Of a DNA stretch of 11,536 nt, positions 1 to 6,163 are shown in pieces (position 1 is the stretch's first letter; the number at the start of each line of letters is the position of its first letter). The position numbers and the translations under genes are program-made. Origin of the DNA: Candidatus Mcinerneyibacteriota bacterium (GTDB taxonomy: Bacteria; AUK180; JAQVHJ01); assembly GCA_030630935.1 (NCBI GenBank), contig DAOVMD010000054.1:1-11536 (forward strand), in the 5' to 3' direction. The notes beneath the pieces are model-generated. The model worked only from the letters and a program-made list of their open reading frames with translations. It was not told the DNA's origin and did no database searches.

Positions 1-9
1 CGCAATGAC
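1..9 (-). repeat. Edge fragment of the GTCATTGCG repeat family
   Basis: The first nine bases, CGCAATGAC, match one end of the repeat copies at 414-452 and 544-585. The rest of this copy would lie outside the window to the left. The match is short, so it is suggestive only. Confidence 0.4.
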
Positions 10-49
10 AAATAAACAACTGTTCTCTGTTCTCAGTTCTCTGCTCTCG

Positions 50-74
50 GTTTGGTTAACAGAGTTAACCAAAC
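50..74. repeat. Perfect 11-bp inverted repeat
   Basis: The arms GTTTGGTTAAC (50-60) and GTTAACCAAAC (64-74) are exactly complementary with a 3-nt loop. No T-run follows on either strand, so it does not look like an intrinsic terminator. It directly follows the T/C-rich microrepeat, and it could be a small repeat element or a protein-binding palindrome. Confidence 0.7.
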
Positions 75-76
75 AT

Positions 77-97
77 GCCCTAATCAAATGAATTTAA
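77..97 (+). repeat. Direct repeat, copy 1 of 2
   Basis: This 21-bp segment (GCCCTAATCAAATGAATTTAA) recurs at 313-333 with a single difference (A to G at the sixth base). Two copies about 236 bp apart in non-coding DNA suggest an interspersed or duplicated repeat. The DNA between them holds several palindromes. Confidence 0.75.
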
Positions 98-147
98 ACC
101 ACCCAAAAGAAATAGAAATTTTTATATCATTGATAAATTCTTTTGAA

Positions 148-161
148 AATCGTTTACGATT
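148..161. repeat. Short palindrome AATCGT-TT-ACGATT
   Basis: Six-base arms at 148-153 and 156-161 pair perfectly around a 2-nt loop. It is one of a run of small hairpins in this region and is weak if taken alone. Confidence 0.5.
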
Positions 162-181
162 CTTATGACAACAATGCGTAG

Positions 182-237
182 CCTGGGGCTTCAGCCCTAG
201 GAAAACGATTGAAGAACAACTAGCCGTTTACGGCTAG
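182..237. repeat. Tandem pair of GC-rich hairpins (REP-like)
   Basis: Two hairpins sit close together. The first pairs 182-189 with 194-201 (8 bp, with one G-T/G-U wobble position) around TTCA. The second pairs CTAGCCGT (220-227) with ACGGCTAG (230-237) perfectly around TT. Paired GC-rich stems in otherwise AT-rich intergenic DNA resemble REP/BIME-type elements. No T-run follows, so a terminator is unlikely. Confidence 0.6.
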
Positions 238-297
238 TATGAAAACAATAAAAAATTATCCTTTCCAAGACCAAAGCATTGTCTCCCAACAAAGTAG

Positions 298-316
298 GGG
301 AGAACGCCGTTCGCCC
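298..316. repeat. Imperfect GC-rich palindrome around GAACGCCGTTC
   Basis: GAACG (302-306) pairs with CGTTC (308-312) around a single C. Outer GGG (298-300) and CCC (314-316) extend the symmetry across one mismatch. It ends inside the second copy of the 21-bp direct repeat, which suggests nested or abutting repeat units. Confidence 0.5.
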
Positions 317-333
317 TGATCAAATGAATTTAA
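313..333 (+). repeat. Direct repeat, copy 2 of 2
   Basis: This segment matches 77-97 at 20 of 21 positions. Flanking bases diverge on both sides, so the shared unit is short. It overlaps the right arm of the palindrome at 298-316. Confidence 0.75.
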
Positions 334-363
334 CCCTTCCGAATGATAAAAAGAAAAACAAAA

Positions 364-383
364 GCATCGATTAACATCGATGC
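364..383. repeat. Perfect 8-bp inverted repeat GCATCGAT/ATCGATGC
   Basis: The arms at 364-371 and 376-383 are exactly complementary around TAAC. It is flanked by A-rich runs on both sides. There is no gene close enough for it to serve as an obvious operator. Confidence 0.6.
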
Positions 384-413
384 ACTCCAAAAGAAAAACA
401 AATAAAAAAAGAT

Positions 414-452
414 GAGATTGCCACACTTTGATAAATCAAGATTCGCAATGAC
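414..452 (-). repeat. Interspersed repeat, GTCATTGCGA...GGCAATCTC type, copy A
   Basis: Read on the minus strand this copy begins GTCATTGCGA and ends GGCAATCTC, the same ends as the copy at 544-585, while the middle differs. It shares CTTTGATAA (plus strand) with the copy at 487-520. Elements with these ends occur in intergenic regions of many unrelated bacteria (recalled, not searched). Conserved ends with a variable middle suggest a mobile or template-switched repeat. Confidence 0.65.
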
Positions 453-472
453 ATTCAGACGTTAAAAAACAA

Positions 473-486
473 GGGAGCAAGCTCCC
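473..486. repeat. Small hairpin GGGAGC-AA-GCTCCC
   Basis: Six-base GC-rich arms at 473-478 and 481-486 flank AA. It directly abuts repeat copy B at 487-520 and may be part of the same composite element. Confidence 0.55.
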
Positions 487-520
487 AGATTGCCGGAGGC
501 ACAGCCTCTTTGATAATGAC
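487..520 (-). repeat. Interspersed repeat, GTCATT...GGCAATCT type, copy B
   Basis: On the minus strand this begins GTCATTATCA and ends CGGCAATCT. Its middle holds a perfect 5-bp hairpin (496-500 with 504-508) that copies A and C lack. The GCG following GTCATT in copies A and C is replaced by ATC. It is a diverged member of the same family. Confidence 0.6.
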
Positions 521-543
521 AAAATGACGTTCTTTTTAAAAGC

Positions 544-585
544 GAGATTGCCGCGGTCGTCACAATGCTTCTCCCTCGCAATGAC
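544..585 (-). repeat. Interspersed repeat, GTCATTGCGAGG...GGCAATCTC type, copy C
   Basis: This is the best-preserved copy. On the minus strand it starts GTCATTGCGAGGGAGAAGC and ends CCGCGGCAATCTC. It is the member closest to the rnf promoter, ending 45 bp before the -35 box. The form recalls a known widespread bacterial intergenic repeat (recalled, not searched). Confidence 0.7.
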
Positions 586-630
586 ACTCAAGCGCTTACC
601 AATTATAAATACATTTTGCTAAGATTTATC

Positions 631-659
631 TTGAAAAAAACTAAAAATTATGTTAGAAT
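631..659 (+). promoter_or_regulatory. Sigma70-type promoter of the rnf operon
   Basis: TTGAAA (631-636) is separated by 17 bp from TAGAAT (654-659), and a TG one base upstream of the -10 (651-652) makes it an extended -10 promoter. Transcription would start near 666, giving a leader of about 100 nt before rnfC. The leader is almost entirely A/T and shows no recognisable riboswitch. This is the only good promoter seen upstream of rnfC, and no comparable one was seen between the following genes. Confidence 0.65.
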
Positions 660-768
660 ACGAAGACATAAAAGTTTTATTTAGTTATATAATTATTTAT
701 TATTTACTAATAAATATAATAAACGATATACAATAATTATAATTCATAATCCTAAAACGAGGTAGAGT

Positions 769-2085
769 ATGAGTTTAACATTTCCGGGTGGAGTTCATCC
801 ACCTGATAAGAAGGGGTTGGCGCGCAATGCACAGATTGAGAAGATGCCTGCTCCGGAAGAGCTTATAATACCCATGTCTCAACACATTGGTGCTCTTTGT
901 TCACCTACCGTGAAGAAAGGTGACAAGGTTTTTATGGGTCAGTTGATTGGTGATTCAGAAGCTTATGTATCAGCACCAATTCATTCATCTGTTTCGGGTG
1001 AAGTGAAGATAATCGAACCGAGACCTCATTTATTAGGTAAGAAAATTTTATCTGTTGTTATTAAGAATGACGGTGAATTCAAGAAGGTTGACGGACTTGA
1101 AGGATGCAGTGATTGTTTTTCATTATCACCTGATGAGTTAAAGAAAAAGATTCGTGCAGCCGGTATTGTAGGATTAGGCGGGGCTACGTTCCCCACGCAT
1201 GTCAAGCTCAGTCCACCGAAGGAATTTCCTATTGACACCGTAATAATTAATGGTGCGGAATGTGAGCCTTATTTAACAGCAGATTACAGGTTAATGGTTG
1301 AAGATCCGGTAAGTATAGTAAACGGTTTAAAATTATTGATGTATATTTTAGATGCGAAGAAGGGTATTATTGCAATTGAAGATAATAAACGCGATTCAAT
1401 TTTAATTTTTGAAGATCTTGTTGCTCGGGAGAACTCGATAGAAATCCTTGGTGTTAAGACAAAATACCCCCAGGGTGCGGAGAAGCAGTTAATTTATTCC
1501 TGTACAAAACGTATTGTTCCCGCTGGTTCTTTACCAATGGCTGTTGGGATTGTTGTTCATAATGCCGGGACTGCCAGCAAGATTCATTACTCATTGAAAT
1601 TTGGTTTACCATTGATCTCAAGAGTTGTAACGGTTTCAGGAGAAGGGATTCAGCATTCGAAGAATCTTGAAATTTCAATTGGTACGACATTTAAGGATGT
1701 AATTAGATTCTGCGGGGGATTCAAAGGAACCCCGGGCAAAGTAATTGCCGGAGGACCTATGATGGGATTTGCTCAGAGTTCATTAGAAGTCCCGGTGATT
1801 AAAGGTACATCCGGAATTTTAATTTTCCCGGAAGATTTCACACATATTCCGGTAGAAGATGTTTGTATCCGATGCGGAAAATGTGTTGATGTTTGCCCGA
1901 TGAAATTAATGCCGTATAAACTTGGGCAATTAGCAGAGTTTGGTTATTTTGATGAGGCAGAGGATTGGAATGCAATGGACTGCATGGAGTGTGGTTCCTG
2001 TTCCTATATCTGTCCTTCAAACAGGAGATTAATACATTATATTAAACTTTTAAAAGCTGATATTCTTTCAAAGAAAAAGAAGTAA
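769..2085 (+). CDS. rnfC: Rnf electron-transport complex subunit C
   Basis: RnfC is the peripheral cytoplasmic subunit that binds NAD(H) and FMN and exchanges electrons with NAD+ in the ferredoxin:NAD+ oxidoreductase. The N-terminus (FPGGVHPP, then QHIGA and the APIHSSVSGEV stretch) is the barrel-sandwich domain of the family. GLGGATFPTH (135-144) and NGAECEPY (161-168) belong to the flavin/NADH-binding core shared with NuoF. Two 4Fe-4S motifs lie at the C-terminus: C366/C369/C372/C376 and C405/C408/C411/C415, each followed by Pro. At 438 residues it matches the short RnfC of anaerobes rather than the extended E. coli RsxC. The ATG is preceded by GAGGT with 5-nt spacing. It is the first gene of the operon, and rnfD starts 9 nt after its stop. 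Confidence 0.97.
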   Translation: MSLTFPGGVHPPDKKGLARNAQIEKMPAPEELIIPMSQHIGALCSPTVKKGDKVFMGQLIGDSEAYVSAPIHSSVSGEVKIIEPRPHLLGKKILSVVIKNDGEFKKVDGLEGCSDCFSLSPDELKKKIRAAGIVGLGGATFPTHVKLSPPKEFPIDTVIINGAECEPYLTADYRLMVEDPVSIVNGLKLLMYILDAKKGIIAIEDNKRDSILIFEDLVARENSIEILGVKTKYPQGAEKQLIYSCTKRIVPAGSLPMAVGIVVHNAGTASKIHYSLKFGLPLISRVVTVSGEGIQHSKNLEISIGTTFKDVIRFCGGFKGTPGKVIAGGPMMGFAQSSLEVPVIKGTSGILIFPEDFTHIPVEDVCIRCGKCVDVCPMKLMPYKLGQLAEFGYFDEAEDWNAMDCMECGSCSYICPSNRRLIHYIKLLKADILSKKKK

Positions 2086-2094
2086 GAGGGAAAA

Positions 2095-3192
2095 ATGGAG
2101 ACTAAGAAATTAATTGTTTCAACCTCACCGCATTTCAGGTCCAAGGATTCTGTTAAATTAATTATGTACCTTGTTGTGATTGCCCTTTTACCAACTGCAA
2201 TTGTCGGTATTTATTTTTATGGACTACCGGCATTAAAAGTGATTTTATTTAGTGTTCTCACAGCAGTAATTACCGAATATATCATTCAAAAGTTTAGGAA
2301 AGTTAAAGTAACAGTTCAAGATGGTTCAGCTGCATTAACCGGCTTACTTCTTGCCCTGACATTACCACCTAACCTGCCGTTTTATATTCCGGTAATCGGG
2401 TCATTCTTTGCAATTGCGATTGGAAAACAGATTTTTGGAGGTCTGGGTTATAATCCTTTTAATCCCGCATTATTAGGGAGGGCATTTTTATTAGCAGCCT
2501 GGCCGGTTTCATTAACTACTACATGGCAAGCGCCCACAAAAGTAATTGGATTATCGGGAATACTCCAGAGCAAACTTGTTGCGGTTTTACAACCATCAGG
2601 AAATGAAGTGTTAATTGAAGCACTTTCATCCGCAACACCTTTGAATCTATTAAAGCAGGTGTTCAATACAATTCAAACAGGTGAATTATCTCAAGAGATT
2701 GGAGATAAGGTTATAAATTTATTATATTCAACAGATAACCTATTTAATTTAATGATTGGCAGAGTAGGCGGGTCAATAGGTGAAGCCTGTGCGATATTAA
2801 TAATTTTAGCAGGACTTTTCTTAATAATCAGAAAGATCATCACATGGCATATCCCTGTTTCTTATATTTTAACAGTCGCTGTTTTTGCCTGGATTTTTGG
2901 AGGTCAAAAAGGCGCATTCTTTACAGGGAATCCATTATTCCATATCTTTGCCGGGGGATTAATGCTTGGTGCATTCTTTATGGCAACGGATTATGTTACG
3001 AGTCCCATGACATCCAAAGGAAAATTAATATTTGGAGTAGGGGCTGGTTTACTCGTAGTAATTATTCGAAGATGGGGCGGGTATCCGGAAGGAGTTTGTT
3101 ATTCAATTCTTTTAATGAATATGGCAACTCCTTTGATTGATCGATTTACAAAACCCAAAGTTTTCGGTTTCACGAAACCGGATAAGGACTGA
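2095..3192 (+). CDS. rnfD: Rnf electron-transport complex subunit D (membrane, FMN-carrying)
   Basis: RnfD is an integral membrane subunit of the NqrB/RnfD family that carries a covalently bound FMN. The 365-residue protein has many hydrophobic helices and the family signature GYNPFNPALLGRAF (118-131). The flavin attachment motif is S178-S179-A180-T181-P-L, with Thr181 as the expected FMN-bearing residue. The base motif in the family is usually written S/T-G-A-T, so the Ser at 179 and the Glu at 175 (where the flavin transferase motif often has Asp) are variations worth noting. GAGGG right after the rnfC stop gives a ribosome binding site 4 nt from the ATG. The rnfG ribosome binding site overlaps its stop codon, implying translational coupling. 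Confidence 0.96.
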   Translation: METKKLIVSTSPHFRSKDSVKLIMYLVVIALLPTAIVGIYFYGLPALKVILFSVLTAVITEYIIQKFRKVKVTVQDGSAALTGLLLALTLPPNLPFYIPVIGSFFAIAIGKQIFGGLGYNPFNPALLGRAFLLAAWPVSLTTTWQAPTKVIGLSGILQSKLVAVLQPSGNEVLIEALSSATPLNLLKQVFNTIQTGELSQEIGDKVINLLYSTDNLFNLMIGRVGGSIGEACAILIILAGLFLIIRKIITWHIPVSYILTVAVFAWIFGGQKGAFFTGNPLFHIFAGGLMLGAFFMATDYVTSPMTSKGKLIFGVGAGLLVVIIRRWGGYPEGVCYSILLMNMATPLIDRFTKPKVFGFTKPDKD

Positions 3193-3202
3193 GGTATCGG
3201 AT

Positions 3203-3847
3203 ATGAAGGAATATTTAAAATATACCGGTGTTCTGTTAATAATTGCAATAATCGCAGCAGTTGCTTTGGGTGGGATCTACAAAGCTACCAAACCAAATAT
3301 TGATAAACAGGAAGAACTCGAAAAAGCTAATGCGTTAAAAATAATCTTTGGCGACTTTGATATGGAGAGTATTGAAGTTTTAAAGATTGATGACGAGACT
3401 GAGATAAAAAAGATATATTCAAAAGACGGTGATTTTATAGGAGTTGCATTTGAAGTTATCGGCAAGGGTTTCAGTAGTAGTATAAAAACTACTGTTGGTA
3501 TGAAGACAGATGGTACAATCATCGGGATTAAGGTAACTTACCAGGAAGAGACTCCCGGACTTGGTGCAAGGATGAACGAGGTGAAATCCTCAAAATATCT
3601 ATGGACTTTCTGGAAGAGCGAACCGTCTTCCGGTCCAAGTTATCCAACATTCCAGCATGATTTTTATAATAAAAAATATGCTGATCTTCGCCTGAGTAAG
3701 AGTGGTGATATTAATGATGAAACCCCTGATATCGAAGCGATTACAGGTGCAACCAGTTCATCGAAAGCTGTTCTTGACAGTGTCGTAATCGGGTGTGAGA
3801 AAATACATGACTACCTGAAAAAAAATCCTGATATTGGAGATAAGTAA
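3203..3847 (+). CDS. rnfG: Rnf electron-transport complex subunit G (FMN-binding)
   Basis: RnfG is a single-helix membrane-anchored protein whose FMN-binding domain faces the outside of the membrane and passes electrons between RnfA/E and RnfD. The chosen ATG gives 214 residues. The same frame is open further upstream inside rnfD, but GAGGT at 3191-3195, overlapping the rnfD stop, fits this start with 7-nt spacing. Residues about 8-27 form the N-terminal membrane helix. E116-T117-P-G-L-G121 is the conserved ETPGLG motif. The flavinylation motif is T181-G182-A183-T184 followed by Ser-Ser-Ser, with Thr184 the expected covalent FMN site. The position six before Thr184 is Glu178 rather than the more common Asp. 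Confidence 0.96.
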   Translation: MKEYLKYTGVLLIIAIIAAVALGGIYKATKPNIDKQEELEKANALKIIFGDFDMESIEVLKIDDETEIKKIYSKDGDFIGVAFEVIGKGFSSSIKTTVGMKTDGTIIGIKVTYQEETPGLGARMNEVKSSKYLWTFWKSEPSSGPSYPTFQHDFYNKKYADLRLSKSGDINDETPDIEAITGATSSSKAVLDSVVIGCEKIHDYLKKNPDIGDK

Positions 3848-3848
3848 T

Positions 3849-4490
3849 ATGGAAGAAAAACAAAGTATTTTTAGCGTCTTTTCAAATGGGATATTCAAGG
3901 AGAACCCGGTTTTTGTTTTGGTTCTTGGAATGTGCCCGCTTCTTGCAGTTACAACATCTGCAATAAACGGCCTCGGAATGGGGCTTGCAGCCAGCTTTGT
4001 CTTAATTATGTCAAACTTAATAATTTCATTGGTCAGAAATTTTATTCCTGATAAAGTTAGGATTCCGGCATTTATTGTTGTAATTGCCACATTTGTTACA
4101 ATTGTTCAGTTTGTAATGAAGGGATTTTTCCCTGCTCTGGATAAAGCATTAGGAATATTCATTCCATTAATTGTTGTTAACTGTATTATCTTAGGTAGAG
4201 CCGAAGCTTTTGCTTCAAAGAACAATCCAATCAGAGCAATAATAGATGGAATTGGTATGGGTATAGGGTTTACACTCGCCCTGCTCCTGATTGGTGGAGT
4301 AAGGGAAGTCCTGGGAGCAAATAAACTTTTTGGATATTTAGTTTTTCCCGAAACATTCAAACCTTTAGTATTCATGATTCTACCACCAGGAGGCTTTCTG
4401 ACGATGGGTTTATTATTAATGTTCTTCAATTGGATCTCTCATAAACGTTCTATTACTGAAGCAAAGAAGCAAATTGCGGCAAAGGAGTAA
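3849..4490 (+). CDS. rnfE: Rnf electron-transport complex subunit E
   Basis: RnfE is a six-helix integral membrane protein that pairs with RnfA. Structures of Rnf and Nqr complexes show a [2Fe-2S] cluster held between the two by cysteines in the middle of the membrane. The matching residues here are C29 in LGMCPLL and C112 in VVNCIILGRAEAFA, both in conserved family motifs. The reading frame also allows a TTG at 3834, inside rnfG, but GGAGA (3836-3840) with 8-nt spacing makes the ATG at 3849 the likely start, one base after the rnfG stop. The resulting 213 residues is a normal length for RnfE. rnfA begins 3 nt after the stop. Confidence 0.96.
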   Translation: MEEKQSIFSVFSNGIFKENPVFVLVLGMCPLLAVTTSAINGLGMGLAASFVLIMSNLIISLVRNFIPDKVRIPAFIVVIATFVTIVQFVMKGFFPALDKALGIFIPLIVVNCIILGRAEAFASKNNPIRAIIDGIGMGIGFTLALLLIGGVREVLGANKLFGYLVFPETFKPLVFMILPPGGFLTMGLLLMFFNWISHKRSITEAKKQIAAKE

Positions 4491-4493
4491 ACT

Positions 4494-5093
4494 ATGATTA
4501 TTGCAAAATTATTTATAATAGTTATTGGTGCGATCTTTGTAAACAACTTTGTCCTTGCAAGGTTCTTAGGAATCTGTCCATATCTCGGAGTTTCAAAGCA
4601 CTGGGAATCTGCAATGGGAATGGGATTAGCTGTTATTTTTGTTATGACTCTCGCTTCATTTATTACATGGATAATCTATAGGTATGTTCTCCTTCCATTT
4701 GAGAGTATTGGAGCAGTTGCAGTTCTTCAAACAATTACATTTATCCTTACAATTGCTGCTCTTGTTCAGGTAGTTGAAATGATAATGAGAAAAACAGCAC
4801 CGGCACTCTACAAAGCATTAGGGATTTACCTTCCTTTAATTACGACAAATTGTGCTGTTCTTGGTGTTACATTACTTAATATTAAAGATAATTTTAATCT
4901 GTTAGAGACACTTATTCATGGTTTCGCTGCGGGGGTAGGTTTTACACTTGCCCTGTTGTTAATGGCAGGAATCAGAGAAAGGTTAGAGTTTGCAAAATTA
5001 CCGAAGGCTGCACAAGGCTTTGCAATTGCATTTATAATTGCCGCTTTAATGTCTTTATCGTTCCTGGGTTTTTCAGGATTAATCACAGAATAA
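4494..5093 (+). CDS. rnfA: Rnf electron-transport complex subunit A
   Basis: RnfA is the second six-helix membrane subunit, homologous to RnfE but inserted with opposite topology. The pair holds the intramembrane [2Fe-2S] cluster that carries electrons across the membrane. NNFVLARFLGICPYLGVS (17-34) is the family N-terminal signature with C28, and C120 lies in LITTNCAVLGV. At 199 residues it has the usual length. AAAGGAG (4481-4487) overlaps the end of rnfE and places the ATG 6 nt downstream, so translation is probably coupled. RnfA and RnfE are distinguished by the RFLGICPYLGVS signature here against LGMCPLLAVT in RnfE. Confidence 0.97.
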   Translation: MIIAKLFIIVIGAIFVNNFVLARFLGICPYLGVSKHWESAMGMGLAVIFVMTLASFITWIIYRYVLLPFESIGAVAVLQTITFILTIAALVQVVEMIMRKTAPALYKALGIYLPLITTNCAVLGVTLLNIKDNFNLLETLIHGFAAGVGFTLALLLMAGIRERLEFAKLPKAAQGFAIAFIIAALMSLSFLGFSGLITE

Positions 5094-5109
5094 TGGAGGA
5101 TCAATTACA

Positions 5110-6162
5110 ATGTCTGAAAATATCATTATAATCGCATCCTTATCCCTTGGGGGATTAGCATTATTCTTCGGAGTATTAATCACTGCAATCTCCAAGAAGT
5201 TCGCAGTTGAAATCGACCCGAAAATCCTTGAAGTGGAAAAGGCATTACCCGGTGCAAATTGCGGAGGGTGCGGGTATCCGGGATGTGCAGGATTTGCAGA
5301 AGCAGTTGTCCTGGCAGGAGTATCGCCTACTTTATGTGCTCCGGGCGGTGAATCATCCGTAAAGGCAATCGCCGAAATCCTCGGTATTACAGTAGAGAAA
5401 AAAGAAAAAATGATAGCAAGATTAACCTGTAATGGTGGAGCTCTTCGGGCAAAAGACCGATATATCTATGAAGGAATTGAAGATTGTAAAGCAGTTAAGC
5501 TTCTTAATAGCTTTAAGGAATGTCCGTATGGATGTTTTGGATTTGGGAACTGCGCAGTTGTCTGTCCGTTTGATGCAATCTATATTTCAGATGAAAATCT
5601 ACCTGTGATCGACCCGGAAAAATGCACTGCCTGTGGTGCTTGTGTTAAGGAGTGCCCCCAGGATATTTTAATCCTGCTTCCTACAGCAAAAGATGTATAC
5701 TTAATTTGTAATAATACTGAAGCCGGGAAATTTGTTTCAAAAGCCTGTGAAGTCGGCTGTATTGCCTGTGGGATGTGTGTAAGAAACTGTCCCATCGAGG
5801 GCGCAATTGAATTAGTAAATAACCTTGCAGTTCAGAATAAGGAGTTATGTGTTAATTGCGGAATCTGTGCTACAGTCTGCCCAAAAAATTGTATCCAGGA
5901 TCACCGTCCTGAAAGTAGGGGAGTCGCACTAATTCTTGAAAAATGTATTGGCTGTACAATGTGTGCAAGAAAATGCCCCGTAAATGCAATCTCCGGAAAA
6001 GTTAAAGAGGTCCATAAGGTTGATCCGGAGAAATGTATCGGTTGCCTGAAATGTTATGATGTATGTCCGGTAAATGCAATTAATATTACAACCGAAATTA
6101 AAAAGATCCCGGAATACTATAAAAATAACCAGTTTAAAAAAGAAGTAAAAGAGAAGAAATAA
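5110..6162 (+). CDS. rnfB: Rnf complex subunit B, polyferredoxin with extra C-terminal clusters
   Basis: RnfB accepts electrons from reduced ferredoxin on the cytoplasmic side. Residues about 4-28 are a membrane helix. The CGGCGYPGC domain that follows has ligands C51, C54, C59 and C76. After C107 and C126 come six candidate 4Fe-4S motifs: C138/C142/C148/C152, C172/C175/C178/C182, C217/C220/C223/C227 (with C213 just before), C247/C250/C253/C257, C279/C282/C285/C289 and C309/C312/C315/C319. With the N-terminal cluster this makes up to seven. At 350 residues it is far longer than E. coli RsxB (about 190) and somewhat longer than clostridial-type RnfB. The last two motifs look like an appended bacterial 2[4Fe-4S] ferredoxin. 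The tail is Lys-rich. GGAGGA lies 9 nt before the ATG. Confidence 0.96.
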   Translation: MSENIIIIASLSLGGLALFFGVLITAISKKFAVEIDPKILEVEKALPGANCGGCGYPGCAGFAEAVVLAGVSPTLCAPGGESSVKAIAEILGITVEKKEKMIARLTCNGGALRAKDRYIYEGIEDCKAVKLLNSFKECPYGCFGFGNCAVVCPFDAIYISDENLPVIDPEKCTACGACVKECPQDILILLPTAKDVYLICNNTEAGKFVSKACEVGCIACGMCVRNCPIEGAIELVNNLAVQNKELCVNCGICATVCPKNCIQDHRPESRGVALILEKCIGCTMCARKCPVNAISGKVKEVHKVDPEKCIGCLKCYDVCPVNAINITTEIKKIPEYYKNNQFKKEVKEKK

Positions 6163-6163
6163 A

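Larger units (their letters stand above)
1..600. repeat. Non-coding region rich in palindromic interspersed repeats
   Basis: No open reading frame of convincing quality lies here on either strand. The stretch contains at least seven short perfect or near-perfect palindromes, one 21-bp direct repeat pair, and four related copies or fragments of an element that begins GTCATT and ends GGCAATCT(C) on the minus strand. A T/C-rich microrepeat (TTCTCTG/TTCTCAG units) occupies about 21-48. The individual elements are listed separately. The arrangement suggests a place where small non-autonomous repeats have accumulated upstream of the Rnf operon promoter. No function can be assigned from sequence alone. 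Confidence 0.8.

Noticed and set aside
50-74. Intrinsic terminator of a gene to the left
   Set aside because: The 11-bp inverted repeat is not followed by a T-run on either strand, and no gene end is visible beside it.
1-600. CRISPR array
   Set aside because: The repeats are of different families, unequal length and irregular spacing, with palindromes of unrelated sequence. There is no constant repeat with unique spacers, and no cas gene is in view.
666-768. FMN or other riboswitch in the rnfC leader
   Set aside because: The leader is almost purely A/T. The only stem (694-702 with 708-716) is nine A-T pairs and matches no known riboswitch core.
2844-3140. Separate 98-residue gene overlapping rnfD in another frame
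   Set aside because: It lies wholly within the well-conserved rnfD frame, has no family resemblance or ribosome binding site, and is a chance reading frame.
769-6162. Na+-translocating NADH:quinone oxidoreductase (Nqr) instead of Rnf
   Set aside because: There is no NqrF or NqrA gene, and the polyferredoxin RnfB and the iron-sulfur RnfC are present, which define Rnf.
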